From the NCBI RefSeq assembly GCF_039523435.1, contig NZ_BAAAFH010000022.1, positions 558,001 through 622,000 of the forward strand: a stretch of 64,000 nt of DNA, in the 5' to 3' direction. Below are positions 43,069 to 51,658 of this stretch, in pieces; within the stretch, counting starts at the first letter, position 1; every line of letters starts with the position of its first letter. The notes under the pieces are model-generated. The model saw nothing but the letters and a program-made list of their open reading frames with translations, was not told the origin of the DNA and did not search any database. Made by a program: the position numbers and the translations under genes. Source of the DNA: Wandonia haliotis. GTDB lineage: Bacteria; Bacteroidota; Bacteroidia; Flavobacteriales_D; Crocinitomicaceae.

Positions 43069-45138
43069 CTAATTGGCTTTAATTTCAAATTCTGTTCTTC
43101 TGTTTTCCTGACGTCCCTCTGCATTACCATTAGAAGCAATTGGTCGTGATGAACCATACCCCATAGCTGTCATACGGTCTGCAGCAACACCTTTTGACTT
43201 CAGATAGTTTACAACTGCCTCAGCTCGTTCCTGAGAGAGTTTATCATTCAATGATGCTGACCCTGTATTATCAGTATGTCCTGAAATCTCAATCTTTAAG
43301 CGAGGTACATCTTTCATTAACTTAACAAGACGTTCTAACTCGGCATTCGATTCACTTCTCAATGTAGATTTTCCAGTATCAAAGAAAATATTCCGTAGAG
43401 CAATTTTACTTCCTATTTTAATGTTTTTCAACCGGATTTCTTTATCTACCAGGTTATCAGCACTTCCGTTCGGGATGTCAAAATTCTCCGAATGGAATAA
43501 ATAACCATCTGCTTTAACAGCGATACCATAATTTTTTCCTGAATTAAGAGAAATAATAAACTTTCCGGTCGCACTGTTCGTGGTAAAATTCTGAATAACC
43601 TTACCTGTAGCGTTATCCGTGATTTCGATCACAGCTTCCACTGCTTTTCCTGTCATATCATCCAGTGTTTTTCCTTTGAACACCGTCAAACTCTTCTTTT
43701 TAACTTCAACAGTAGCTTCTACCTCAGCATCTTTCATCGGCATAATAATTGATGCCAACAAGTAATCCTCTGTAACAACTGCAGGTTGTTTTTCCGGTCC
43801 CCAAAAAGTTACCTTATAAATATCAAATCCTCCAGCTCCTCCATCACGGTTAGAAGCGATATAAGCAAATTTACCATTAGCAGTTGAGGCGAAAAAGAAA
43901 TCGTCATACGGAGTATTGATTGGGTATCCCATATTGACCGGCTTAGTCCATTGTCCGTTTACCTTTTTTGACACGAAGATATCGTATCCTCCCATGGACT
44001 CGTGACCTTCCGAAGCCATGTACATGGTTTCCCCATCAAGATGAAGAAAAACAGGTCCGTCGTGGAAACGGGTATTAACCGGACTCACCATAACTCCCAT
44101 TCCAAATGTTTTTTCCTTAAACGACTCTACACCCGACACCATAATATCAAATCCGTTTGATCGGTTTGCATTATCCCTAGCATAATATACGCGGTAATTA
44201 TCGTAATCATAGGATGCAAAACGCTCGTTTGCCTTCGAATTGATATTGTAATGCATTGCTTTGGGTTCTGACCAGTCCAATCCTCTCAGAAAAGTTTCAT
44301 AAATATCAGATTGTCCACCATTATCGCGGTGAATAAGCATTTTTGTCCCGTCGTAATATAAGTTATTGGAAACCTCATCAGCAGCAGTGTTTACAGAACC
44401 TTTAAGCGGAAGAGCTTTCTGCCACTCTCCTTCAACAGAAGTCGAGCTATAGATATCCATATCGTATCCACCTATTTCATTCGGCGTATTCTTATTCGGA
44501 CGGTTTGATGAAAAAACAATCTCGGCTCCATCTGTTGTAATTGAAGGGGCTATTTCATCGTACTCCGTATTTAAAACCGAAACATTGTCCACCCATGCTC
44601 TCAGTTCGTTTCTTTCGTACTGTTCTCCGTGCTTACATTGTCCTTTTCGTTGTGATACGAACTTCGAAAAGTTATCTGATTTCTTGTAATTATTCTCGAA
44701 AGTCTGAAACGATTTAACTGCTTCCTGGTATTTTCCCTGTAAGTGTAACATTACTCCTTTATAGTACGGAAGGAAAGGATCGCAGGCAGGATCAAGTTCA
44801 TCTGCTTTTTGAATAAACGCAAATCCTTTATACGGCGAGGTGCTGTTAATATAACAAGCTCCTATTTTAAAGTTGAGTAGTGCATTATCCGGATTAAAAG
44901 TCTGTGCTTTTTCATACTCTTTCAATGCCAGATGAAAGTTAAAACCAGGTTCCCGGGTTTCAAAAATCGCCTGATTTGCCAACTCAAAATATGCATCTCC
45001 AGCTTTAATTGCCTCCGTAGCATTTTTAAATCCATCCTTATCATCCTTAAAGTTTCCGGATTTAAATTCAACATTTTGGGCATGTATTGTTCCTGCAAGA
45101 AGTAGTAGTACAGGAAATAATAGTTTATATTTTATCAT
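43069..45138 (-). CDS. PorE-like OmpA-family protein (TPR, propeller, CRD, OmpA)
   Basis: 689 residues from the ATG at 45138 (MIKYKLLFPVLLLLAG, cleaved near IHAQ); an upstream in-frame ATG is not used because it lies among the bases following the TPR gene. Domain order: TPR-like helices (about 45-165), WD40-like PD40 beta-propeller (about 185-440, with repeated S/F-S-S-N-R and GGYD/GGFDIY motifs), carboxypeptidase-regulatory-like strands (about 480-560), and a C-terminal OmpA domain with the peptidoglycan-binding GHTDNTGS and LSQERAEAV motifs. This order equals PorE/PG1058 of Porphyromonas, which anchors the T9SS to peptidoglycan. Orthology is inference; several paralogues with this layout exist. 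Confidence 0.75.
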   Translation of the reverse strand: MIKYKLLFPVLLLLAGTIHAQNVEFKSGNFKDDKDGFKNATEAIKAGDAYFELANQAIFETREPGFNFHLALKEYEKAQTFNPDNALLNFKIGACYINSTSPYKGFAFIQKADELDPACDPFLPYYKGVMLHLQGKYQEAVKSFQTFENNYKKSDNFSKFVSQRKGQCKHGEQYERNELRAWVDNVSVLNTEYDEIAPSITTDGAEIVFSSNRPNKNTPNEIGGYDMDIYSSTSVEGEWQKALPLKGSVNTAADEVSNNLYYDGTKMLIHRDNGGQSDIYETFLRGLDWSEPKAMHYNINSKANERFASYDYDNYRVYYARDNANRSNGFDIMVSGVESFKEKTFGMGVMVSPVNTRFHDGPVFLHLDGETMYMASEGHESMGGYDIFVSKKVNGQWTKPVNMGYPINTPYDDFFFASTANGKFAYIASNRDGGAGGFDIYKVTFWGPEKQPAVVTEDYLLASIIMPMKDAEVEATVEVKKKSLTVFKGKTLDDMTGKAVEAVIEITDNATGKVIQNFTTNSATGKFIISLNSGKNYGIAVKADGYLFHSENFDIPNGSADNLVDKEIRLKNIKIGSKIALRNIFFDTGKSTLRSESNAELERLVKLMKDVPRLKIEISGHTDNTGSASLNDKLSQERAEAVVNYLKSKGVAADRMTAMGYGSSRPIASNGNAEGRQENRRTEFEIKAN

Positions 45139-45164
45139 GTCTTTGTTCGTTTTTGATACAGGAA

Positions 45165-46274
45165 TTAAAATCCGCAATTTGTAGAATTATACATTTTTCC
45201 GGCTGACTCTCCAAGTTGACTGGCTTTTTCCCAATCTTCACAAGCAGAAGACATATCACGCAACATTTCATTTGCCATTCCCCGGTTTACATAAGCCGAT
45301 CCATATTCTTTGTTTAGTTGGATGGCTTTGTCTGCATACTCCTTAGACTTTGCGTAGTCCTTTTTCTTAAACATCAAAGCAGAAAGATTAGAATACGCAG
45401 GAACATAATCTTTCTTGATAGATAACGCTTTTTCAAAATCAGACTTTGCATCATCTAATCTTCCCTGCTCCATTTGCGTTGCTCCTCTATTATTCAACGC
45501 AAGGTAAAAGTTAGCATCAATACTAAGCGCCCGGTTAAAAGCTGCCATAGCACCCGAATAATCCTTCATATTCTTTTTTGTTGTTCCCAGATTATTCAGG
45601 ACAAAAACAAGGTTTGGGTTCTTCTTTAACGCAAGATCATACTGCGCAACAGCTTTTGCATATTCACCTTTCATTCGATAGCAACTTCCTTTATCATTGT
45701 AAGCATACGCGAAATCAGGTTTAAGTTCAATCGTTTTATCAAACATGGTAATCGCACCATCGTAGTCCTGCTGAAGAAAACGGAGGGTTGCGTAATTATA
45801 CCACGCCTTATCATCTTTCGGGTTTAAGCCTACTGATTTTTCATAATCCTTCTCTGCTTCTGAGTATTTATTTTTCCCCTGATAAGCTCTTCCCCGCTGG
45901 AAATACGCTTTTGTGTACCCGGGATCTTTCTCAACCAATGCATTCAATGTTTTTACTGCATCATCATATTTACCGGCCTCATTCTCTGCAACAGCTTTAT
46001 TATAATACGCTGCCGTAAAATTCGGATCTGCACTAACAGATTTGGCAAACTCTTTTATCGCCTCTGAATATTGTTTTTTCTCAAAAAAAGAAATCCCTTT
46101 GTTATAGGCTTCCTGTGACTGAGCAATAGCGGCATTTGTTTCGTTCAATGCAGTAATAGAATCCCGGTAGGCCTGTTCCCTGGGGGTCAGCTCAACTTCC
46201 TGTCCTCCCTGAGCGTACCCCATCTGTCCGAATGCCAAAACGGCTCCGAACATCAGCAAATTTTTTCTCTTCAC
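45165..46274 (-). CDS. Periplasmic tetratricopeptide-repeat protein
   Basis: 369 residues, signal peptide (MKRKNLLMFGAVLAFGQMGYAQ) then about nine 34-residue TPR units from about 55 to 355. Each has the pattern W/Y...A.-Y-x-A...F..AL (for example EAIKEFAKSVSADPNFTAAY cut to helix B). It lies 26 bases upstream of the PorE-like gene in the same direction, so the two probably form an operon. The role is presumably protein-protein interaction in the periplasm. Confidence 0.85.
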   Translation of the reverse strand: MKRKNLLMFGAVLAFGQMGYAQGGQEVELTPREQAYRDSITALNETNAAIAQSQEAYNKGISFFEKKQYSEAIKEFAKSVSADPNFTAAYYNKAVAENEAGKYDDAVKTLNALVEKDPGYTKAYFQRGRAYQGKNKYSEAEKDYEKSVGLNPKDDKAWYNYATLRFLQQDYDGAITMFDKTIELKPDFAYAYNDKGSCYRMKGEYAKAVAQYDLALKKNPNLVFVLNNLGTTKKNMKDYSGAMAAFNRALSIDANFYLALNNRGATQMEQGRLDDAKSDFEKALSIKKDYVPAYSNLSALMFKKKDYAKSKEYADKAIQLNKEYGSAYVNRGMANEMLRDMSSACEDWEKASQLGESAGKMYNSTNCGF

Positions 46275-46447
46275 ATCAGTAGTTTTTAGTTCGTATTTAT
46301 TTCCGTGGGATTATAAAAATAAGAGAATAATTTAAAAACGGGAGATTAAGTTTTCAACAGGAACAGCTATTTCACACATTGAGGTTTTGAAAAGTAAATT
46401 CTTAATAAGAATTAGTTGACAACCTCATTTTCCTTCTTCGTTCCTCC

Positions 46448-46455
46448 TATTTTTG
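46448..46455 (+). promoter_or_regulatory. -7 element of murB
   Basis: TATTTTTG, perfect TAnnTTTG, 16 bases before the murB ATG at 46472. Confidence 0.5.
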
Positions 46456-46471
46456 TCAAAAAAAGACGTTT

Positions 46472-47479
46472 ATGTTCCAACAAGACACAAAGCTTCAGCC
46501 CTATAACACTTTTGGATTAAATGTGACTGCAAAGTATTTTGCTTCTTTTGACTCAACAGACAGGCTCCGTCTTTTGTTACAGAACCTACCGACGGAAAAC
46601 TTCCTTATCCTCGGCGGTGGTAGTAATTTACTTTTTACCCAATCTTACAATGGAACTGTACTTCGCAATGAAGTGAAAGGGATTGAAAAAGTAAGAGAAG
46701 ATGAAGACTTTGTGTATGTAAAAGCAGGAGGCGGTGAAGTTTGGCACAATTTTGTTCTTTACACTATTGATAAAGGGTGGGGAGGGATCGAAAATTTGTC
46801 TCTTATCCCCGGGAGTGTAGGGGCAAGCCCTATGCAAAACATAGGAGCGTATGGTGTGGAAATTAAAGATGTTTTTGAGGAATTGGAAGCCTATCATATA
46901 CCTACCGGTGAGATCCATACTTTTACAACAGAATCCTGCCAATTTGGTTACCGCGAAAGTGTTTTTAAACGAAAACTTAAAGGTCAGTACATCTTACTCA
47001 ACGTCACGTACCGCCTGTCCAAAAAACCTATTGTCAATACCCGGTACGGTGCTATTACTGATGAATTACAAAAAGCAGGCATAACTTCCCCTACTATAAA
47101 AGATGTAAGTGATGCTGTAATACGTATCCGGCAAAGTAAGCTGCCCAATCCTGCAGAGATCGGGAATGCGGGGAGCTTCTTTAAAAACCCTGTAGTAGAA
47201 AAGGCTATTCTGGAAAAAATTAAAGTCAAGTATCCTGAAATCCCTCTTTATCCGGTAGATGATCATTCAGTAAAAATTCCTGCGGGATGGTTAATTGAAA
47301 AAGCAGGGTGGAAAGGAAAACGTTTTGGTAATTATGGTGTCCACACGCAACAGGCTCTTGTCTTGGTCAACTATAGTGATGCCAATGGAAAAGATATATT
47401 TAATCTTTCTCAGGAGATTATTGATTCCGTAAAATCCGGCTTTGGAATTGAACTTGAAAGAGAAGTAAATATTATTTAA
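46472..47479 (+). CDS. murB: UDP-N-acetylmuramate dehydrogenase (MurB)
   Basis: 335-residue cytoplasmic FAD enzyme that reduces UDP-GlcNAc-enolpyruvate to UDP-MurNAc in peptidoglycan synthesis. FAD-binding GGGSNLLF (about 46-53), AGGGEVWH, IPGSVGASPMQNIGAYG, and the catalytic serine in NAGSFFKNP are present. This is the type I form including the C-terminal domain with KIPAGWLIEKAGWKGKRFG. Shares a TTAA with the convergent pseudouridine synthase gene. Confidence 0.96.
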   Translation: MFQQDTKLQPYNTFGLNVTAKYFASFDSTDRLRLLLQNLPTENFLILGGGSNLLFTQSYNGTVLRNEVKGIEKVREDEDFVYVKAGGGEVWHNFVLYTIDKGWGGIENLSLIPGSVGASPMQNIGAYGVEIKDVFEELEAYHIPTGEIHTFTTESCQFGYRESVFKRKLKGQYILLNVTYRLSKKPIVNTRYGAITDELQKAGITSPTIKDVSDAVIRIRQSKLPNPAEIGNAGSFFKNPVVEKAILEKIKVKYPEIPLYPVDDHSVKIPAGWLIEKAGWKGKRFGNYGVHTQQALVLVNYSDANGKDIFNLSQEIIDSVKSGFGIELEREVNII

Positions 47480-49161
47480 AAATCAGGAGTAACTTCAATT
47501 TCTATCACGTCTTTTGTCACCGGATGAACAAAACGAATCCATTCCGCATGCAGACAAAGTCGTTCAGATCGTGTTCCATACAAATCATCTCCCACGATAG
47601 GAGCTCTCAGTCCGGAATTGTGTGCAGCATGTACACGCAACTGGTGTGTTCGTCCCGTTACCGGAAAAAAATGAATTCGGGTTACGCCATTCTTTCTTTC
47701 CAGTACTTTGTATCTGGTTAAAGCGTGTTTCCCAAACTCATAACATACCAATTGATGGGGTCTGTTATCCAAATCGACACGTAAGGGCAACTCGATCTCG
47801 CCTTGTTCTTCTTTTATTTCACCTTCCAGAAGAGCGACATACCGCTTTTCTACTTTTCTTCTTATAAACTGGCTCTGCAGATGTTTATGTACCCGTTCGT
47901 TTTTTGCTGCCAGCAAAATTCCGGAGGTCGACATATCCAAACGATGCACCAATAGAGGTCCCGTTGCATCCGGATAAAGTGCCTGCAATCGTGTTAAAAC
48001 CGAATCCTGAATCGTTTTTCCCGGAACTGACAAAAATTCATGCGGCTTATTTATGACGACAAGGTATTCATCTTCAAAAATGATCTCCAATTCTTTTCCC
48101 TCTGCAGGATTCTCCAACATCGGATTAGGATCTGTTTTCACTCCCTCCAACATATATCCGAGCACAGGTTCACACTTACTCCGGCAAGCCGGGTAATAAT
48201 TTCCATGTACTCTCACCTCAGATTTCGGAGAAGCACCCCACCAGAATTCTGCCATACAAACAGGTTTGTACCTGTTCGCAAAAGCATATTGCAAAAGTTT
48301 GGGTGCTGCACACTCTCCTGTCCCTGCCGGAGGAGTTCCTGCAGCCGTAGGTAAAAAGATATCGATTACATTTTTCGTTTCCCCACAACCATTAAAAAAG
48401 TTGTACTGCTCAAATAACTGTTTTTGCAATTGAGAGGAGCGCTCCCTTCTCTCCTTTTTCAGCATTTCTATTTCCTGTAGAAAGTCATCCAACTTTTTCT
48501 CTGACTTCTCAATCTCCCCCTTCCAATACAGTGTCTGATCCTTTAGTATATAGTGCCCTCGGATACTTTCCTGTCGCAACTCTTCCTCGATTTCCTCTCG
48601 GGTAATTTCTGATAGCTCCTTTATCTCTTTACGACGCTGATCCCGCTGACGTTTTGCGGCCTTTAACTCGCCTTTTATTTCTTTCAGTTTTTGGTCTCTG
48701 TTTTGTGTTGTCTGCTCAAGAATCCCCTGCAGTTTTTTCAAGTATTCCGAAGTCTCCAGTAATTCAATCTCCCGGTTCAAAGCATTCAGCACCTCTTCTT
48801 CTTTTCGGAAAAAACCATCCTTCTGCAACATATCAAAAATCGGAGGAACAAAACCTTTATGTGTATTAGAGTTGGCAAGTTTTCCTGAAAAAGCAGATAA
48901 AAATCCTAATTTACCCTGTTGATTTTCCACCACCAGGACACCAAACATTTTCCCTATGACTAACCCCTCTTTTCCCGGAATAATACCAAAGTTATGATCT
49001 GATTTTACAGACAGTTCTTTCAGATACCCCTGTAATTGTTCGGCTGCTTTCTGCGCCAGTATATGCGGAACATAGTAAAAAGGATAAGTAAAACTTTCCG
49101 GTACATTTACCCCTGAAATATTTTCCCTGAATTCATGAAAACACTCATCCCTTTCTTCCAT
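47476..49161 (-). CDS. Long RluA-type pseudouridine synthase with coiled coil and Cys-rich segment
   Basis: 561 residues. The C-terminal ~210 residues (from about 355) are an RluA-family synthase: VVINKPHEFLSVPG, catalytic D409 in HRLDMSTSG, and GRTHQLRVHAAH. The first ~350 residues are unusual: a domain at 20-110 (FTYPFYYVPH, GLVIGKMFGVLVVE), a long charged coiled coil at about 120-250, then a segment with C259, C284, C302, C326 and C330 (AEFWWG, HGNYYPACRSKCEP). A similar layout is known in some Vibrio and Bacteroidota RluA proteins. RNA target unknown. Confidence 0.85.
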   Translation of the reverse strand: MEERDECFHEFRENISGVNVPESFTYPFYYVPHILAQKAAEQLQGYLKELSVKSDHNFGIIPGKEGLVIGKMFGVLVVENQQGKLGFLSAFSGKLANSNTHKGFVPPIFDMLQKDGFFRKEEEVLNALNREIELLETSEYLKKLQGILEQTTQNRDQKLKEIKGELKAAKRQRDQRRKEIKELSEITREEIEEELRQESIRGHYILKDQTLYWKGEIEKSEKKLDDFLQEIEMLKKERRERSSQLQKQLFEQYNFFNGCGETKNVIDIFLPTAAGTPPAGTGECAAPKLLQYAFANRYKPVCMAEFWWGASPKSEVRVHGNYYPACRSKCEPVLGYMLEGVKTDPNPMLENPAEGKELEIIFEDEYLVVINKPHEFLSVPGKTIQDSVLTRLQALYPDATGPLLVHRLDMSTSGILLAAKNERVHKHLQSQFIRRKVEKRYVALLEGEIKEEQGEIELPLRVDLDNRPHQLVCYEFGKHALTRYKVLERKNGVTRIHFFPVTGRTHQLRVHAAHNSGLRAPIVGDDLYGTRSERLCLHAEWIRFVHPVTKDVIEIEVTPDF

Positions 49162-49267
49162 CCTGCAAATTTAGTTCAATTCAGGAAGTATTCCTCTCCC
49201 TTCAAAAAGAGTTTACGATCTGATTCCCATTTTTATTATTTTAGCGGAAGTACAATTCTAAACAGAC

Positions 49268-49987
49268 ATGATCCAACAATCCTTTGATGTTTTAAAACGT
49301 CTTCTGGAGTATAAAAAACTCTATTTATTTCTGATTCCCGGAGCCTTAATCACATTAAGCTACCTTTTTTTTCAGTGGATTTTCGGATGGTTAGACCCAA
49401 CTGATTCTCTTCCGGCAGATGCCGGTTGGTGGTCTCGTCTTATGCATACGATAGAAGAATCAGGAAAATGGATCGTACATTCTTTTTATCAATTCATCAT
49501 GATCACCTTACTGTCTCCAGTAATGGCTATTCTTGCAGAAAGAGCTGACAATTTCCTTTCAGGAGCTAAATTCGATGGTGGACTTACCCGTATTCTGAAA
49601 GACCTGCTACGAACAATCATGATTGTCACGACAGCCTTTTTCTTCTTTTTTATTATTTATCTGGTATGGAATATGTTTGCATGGATTGTAGGACTAGGTT
49701 TTCTGACGCCCTACATTATGTTTCTAGTCAACGCCTTTTTTATTGGATTCGCATATATGGACTACGCGTTGGAACGCTACCAGTATTCCATTGGGAAAAG
49801 CTGGCAATACGGAGTAAAAAATTCGTGGGTGATGCTTGGTTTAGGGGCTCTCTTTTCTGCTATCTTCTATATCCCTTATCTGGGAGCGTTAGCTGCACCA
49901 TTTCTGATTACCCTTCTTGCCACCTCAATATGGCACGTTAAAGAAGTACAAGGTAACACACCCTCTCACAACCAGTCGCCTTCATAA
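49268..49987 (+). CDS. CysZ/EI24-like membrane protein
   Basis: 239 residues with four or more long hydrophobic segments and the N-terminal amphipathic helix SFDVLKRLLEYKKLYLFLIP. Mid-protein LSPVMAILAERADNFLSG and C-terminal AAPFLITLLATSIW resemble the EI24/CysZ family (sulfate permease in Proteobacteria). Bacteroidota members have no established substrate. Its stop is two bases from the stop of the convergent HxlR gene. Confidence 0.7.
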   Translation: MIQQSFDVLKRLLEYKKLYLFLIPGALITLSYLFFQWIFGWLDPTDSLPADAGWWSRLMHTIEESGKWIVHSFYQFIMITLLSPVMAILAERADNFLSGAKFDGGLTRILKDLLRTIMIVTTAFFFFFIIYLVWNMFAWIVGLGFLTPYIMFLVNAFFIGFAYMDYALERYQYSIGKSWQYGVKNSWVMLGLGALFSAIFYIPYLGALAAPFLITLLATSIWHVKEVQGNTPSHNQSPS

Positions 49988-49989
49988 GT

Positions 49990-50346
49990 TTACTCATCAC
50001 GACCTGCCAGTTTTTTACGGTGTTCCATCCCCCATTCTGCTAATTTATCAATTACAGGAATCAGCTTTTTGCCGTACTCAGTAAGTTCATACTGTACGGT
50101 TATGGGGCGGGTATCTTTCACAACCCGACTAATCAGCATATTAATTTCCATTTCCTTCAGCGACCGGCTTAACATCTTTCCGGAAATACCATCAATATCT
50201 TCCAGAATATCCGAGTACCTCTTTTTTCCATAATACAGAGACGTCATGATGTGAATTGTCCATTTTCCTCCAAGGACATACATCGCATCATTTATTGCCA
50301 TAACCTTCTTTTCACACGACCGAATCTGAACATCTTTCTTATCCAT
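49990..50346 (-). CDS. HxlR-family transcriptional regulator
   Basis: 118-residue winged-helix protein. C11 precedes the helix (SCEKKVMAINDAM), followed by LGGKWTIHIMTSLYYGKKRYSD and the recognition helix region GISGKMLSRSLKEME, with the wing RVVKDTRPITVQYELTEYGK. In HxlR proteins such as YodB and HypR an N-terminal Cys senses quinones, aldehydes or disulfide stress. It is divergent from a nitroreductase with a shared palindrome overlapping its own promoter, so autoregulation and control of that enzyme are likely. Confidence 0.88.
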   Translation of the reverse strand: MDKKDVQIRSCEKKVMAINDAMYVLGGKWTIHIMTSLYYGKKRYSDILEDIDGISGKMLSRSLKEMEINMLISRVVKDTRPITVQYELTEYGKKLIPVIDKLAEWGMEHRKKLAGRDE

Positions 50347-50365
50347 AGCAAGTTCCTTTGTTACC

Positions 50366-50373
50366 CAAAAGTA
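50366..50373 (-). promoter_or_regulatory. -7 element of the HxlR gene, inside the operator
   Basis: TACTTTTG on the minus strand fits TAnnTTTG, lies 19 bases before the ATG at 50346 and overlaps the left arm of the palindrome at 50367-50385. Confidence 0.5.
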
Positions 50374-50407
50374 ACTATTACTTTTTGAAATCTAGTGACA
50401 AAAGTAA
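50367..50407. promoter_or_regulatory. Probable HxlR operator: perfect palindrome plus third half-site
   Basis: AAAAGTAA (50367-50374), CTA, TTACTTTT (50378-50385) is a perfect 8-bp inverted repeat. A third AAAAGTAA recurs at 50400-50407, 33 bases after the first, about three helical turns. It lies in the divergent gap between regulator and nitroreductase. Confidence 0.6.
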
Positions 50408-50419
50408 ACAAGAAATATT

Positions 50420-50427
50420 GAACTTTG
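50420..50427 (+). promoter_or_regulatory. Near-consensus -7 element of the nitroreductase gene
   Basis: GAACTTTG differs from TAnnTTTG in its first base and lies 18 bases before the ATG at 50446. The weak -7 would suit a promoter that needs an activator or is normally repressed. Confidence 0.35.
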
Positions 50428-50445
50428 CAAAAAAATAATTTTAGA

Positions 50446-51078
50446 ATGGATTTACTAGAAGTCTTAAATTGGCGATACGCCGTTAAAAAGTATAACAAGG
50501 ATTTAGTTGTGAATAATGAGAAATTGCAAGAGATTATTCAGGCAATTTCACTATCCGCTTCCTCAACGGGGTTACAACCGTATCGTGTATTCCTAATTAA
50601 CAACTCTGAAATAAAGCAAGAGTTAGCTAAAAGTTCCTTCAACTCACAAATAGCAGAAGCTCCCCATTTATTAGTATTCGCCGCATTTGACTCGATTTCA
50701 AAAGAACAAATCGGTGCTATGATTCGTCTCATGGCAACAGAGAGAAATATTCCAGAGGAACAATTAGCCGATTACAAAAATGCGCTTGAAGCAACACTTC
50801 TAACCCGAAGTAATGAAGAAAACTTTAACTGGTCTGCAAAACAAGCCTATATTGCTTTGGGAACAGCGATGATCGCAGCCGCGAATCTCCATATAGATGC
50901 TACTCCTATGGAAGGTTTTGATCCTGCGAAACTGGATGAGTTGTTACAACTAAAGAAAAAAGGACTAAAAAGTGTTTTACTTCTCTCTTTGGGATACCGG
51001 GACGAAGAAAATGATTTTCTTGCCAAGCAAAAGAAAGTCCGGTTACCCATCGAAGAATTTGTTACTGAAATTCATTAA
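50446..51078 (+). CDS. NAD(P)H-dependent nitroreductase, NfsB-like
   Basis: 210 residues from the ATG at 50446 (MDLLEVLNWRYAVKKYNKD); a TTG seven codons earlier lies inside the promoter region. FMN-binding landmarks: RYAVKKYNK at the N-terminus, SASSTGLQPYRVF, the helix WSAKQAYIALGTAMIAAAN, and DATPMEGFDP, all as in NfsB-type flavoproteins that reduce nitro compounds and quinones. Divergent from an HxlR regulator. Followed by a 16-bp hairpin. Confidence 0.88.
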   Translation: MDLLEVLNWRYAVKKYNKDLVVNNEKLQEIIQAISLSASSTGLQPYRVFLINNSEIKQELAKSSFNSQIAEAPHLLVFAAFDSISKEQIGAMIRLMATERNIPEEQLADYKNALEATLLTRSNEENFNWSAKQAYIALGTAMIAAANLHIDATPMEGFDPAKLDELLQLKKKGLKSVLLLSLGYRDEENDFLAKQKKVRLPIEEFVTEIH

Positions 51079-51101
51079 AGAATAGTTCATCGTTATCTGT
51101 T

Positions 51102-51162
51102 AAAACAAACGCAATAGTATTCCCCGTTTTGTATATCTTTATCACTCTATTGCGTTTGTTTT
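51102..51162 (+). terminator. Long perfect hairpin after the nitroreductase gene
   Basis: AAAACAAACGCAATAG (51102-51117) pairs without mismatch with CTATTGCGTTTGTTTT (51147-51162), a 16-bp stem with a 29-base loop and terminal T-run. It probably ends nitroreductase transcription; the distal arm ends seven bases before the next ATG. Confidence 0.65.
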
Positions 51163-51168
51163 AGGATA

Positions 51169-51654
51169 ATGGATATTAAATTCACAAGGCTGACTGAAGT
51201 ATCATCGACAGCGATTATCGAACTGATGAACCACCCGTTAGTACGCCGTCAGATGCCTTTACTCACTAATACCTTCACAGAAAAAGACTATACTGATTTC
51301 ATCTTAAAAAAAGAAGAGTTATGGTCTGATTACGGTTATGGTCCATGGGCATTTACAGTTCAGGAAAGATTCATTGGCTGGGGAGGATTACAGCCTGAAA
51401 ACACCAATACAGAAATAGCGCTTGTTTTACACCCTGACTTTTGGGGATACGGAAACGAGATCTACAAACGAATTATTGATTATGCCTTTAATGATCTCTG
51501 CTTAACCTCCATTACTCTTTTATTTCCTACCACGAGAACAAACGTTAACGGTCTATCTCGACTAGGATTTAAACAAGAAAGTATAATTATCATCGAAGGT
51601 TTAGAATTTATTCGATATCGCATAATGAATAGGCGAAAAGACACATTTCTATAA
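51169..51654 (+). CDS. GNAT family N-acetyltransferase
   Basis: 161 residues. Weak N-terminal motif, then the family core FIGWGGLQPE, EIALVLHPDFWGYGNEI (acetyl-CoA loop, with Y-G-N in place of the usual R/Q-G-x-G/A) and the ending NGLSRLGFKQES. Substrate unknown. Four bases before an AraC-family regulator in the same direction, so likely one transcript. Confidence 0.8.
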   Translation: MDIKFTRLTEVSSTAIIELMNHPLVRRQMPLLTNTFTEKDYTDFILKKEELWSDYGYGPWAFTVQERFIGWGGLQPENTNTEIALVLHPDFWGYGNEIYKRIIDYAFNDLCLTSITLLFPTTRTNVNGLSRLGFKQESIIIIEGLEFIRYRIMNRRKDTFL

Positions 51655-51658
51655 AAAA

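Noticed and set aside
43069..45177. Longer start of the PorE-like gene at 45177
   Set aside because: The extra 13 residues are polar and precede a clean signal peptide starting at the ATG at 45138; a signal peptide should be at the N-terminus.
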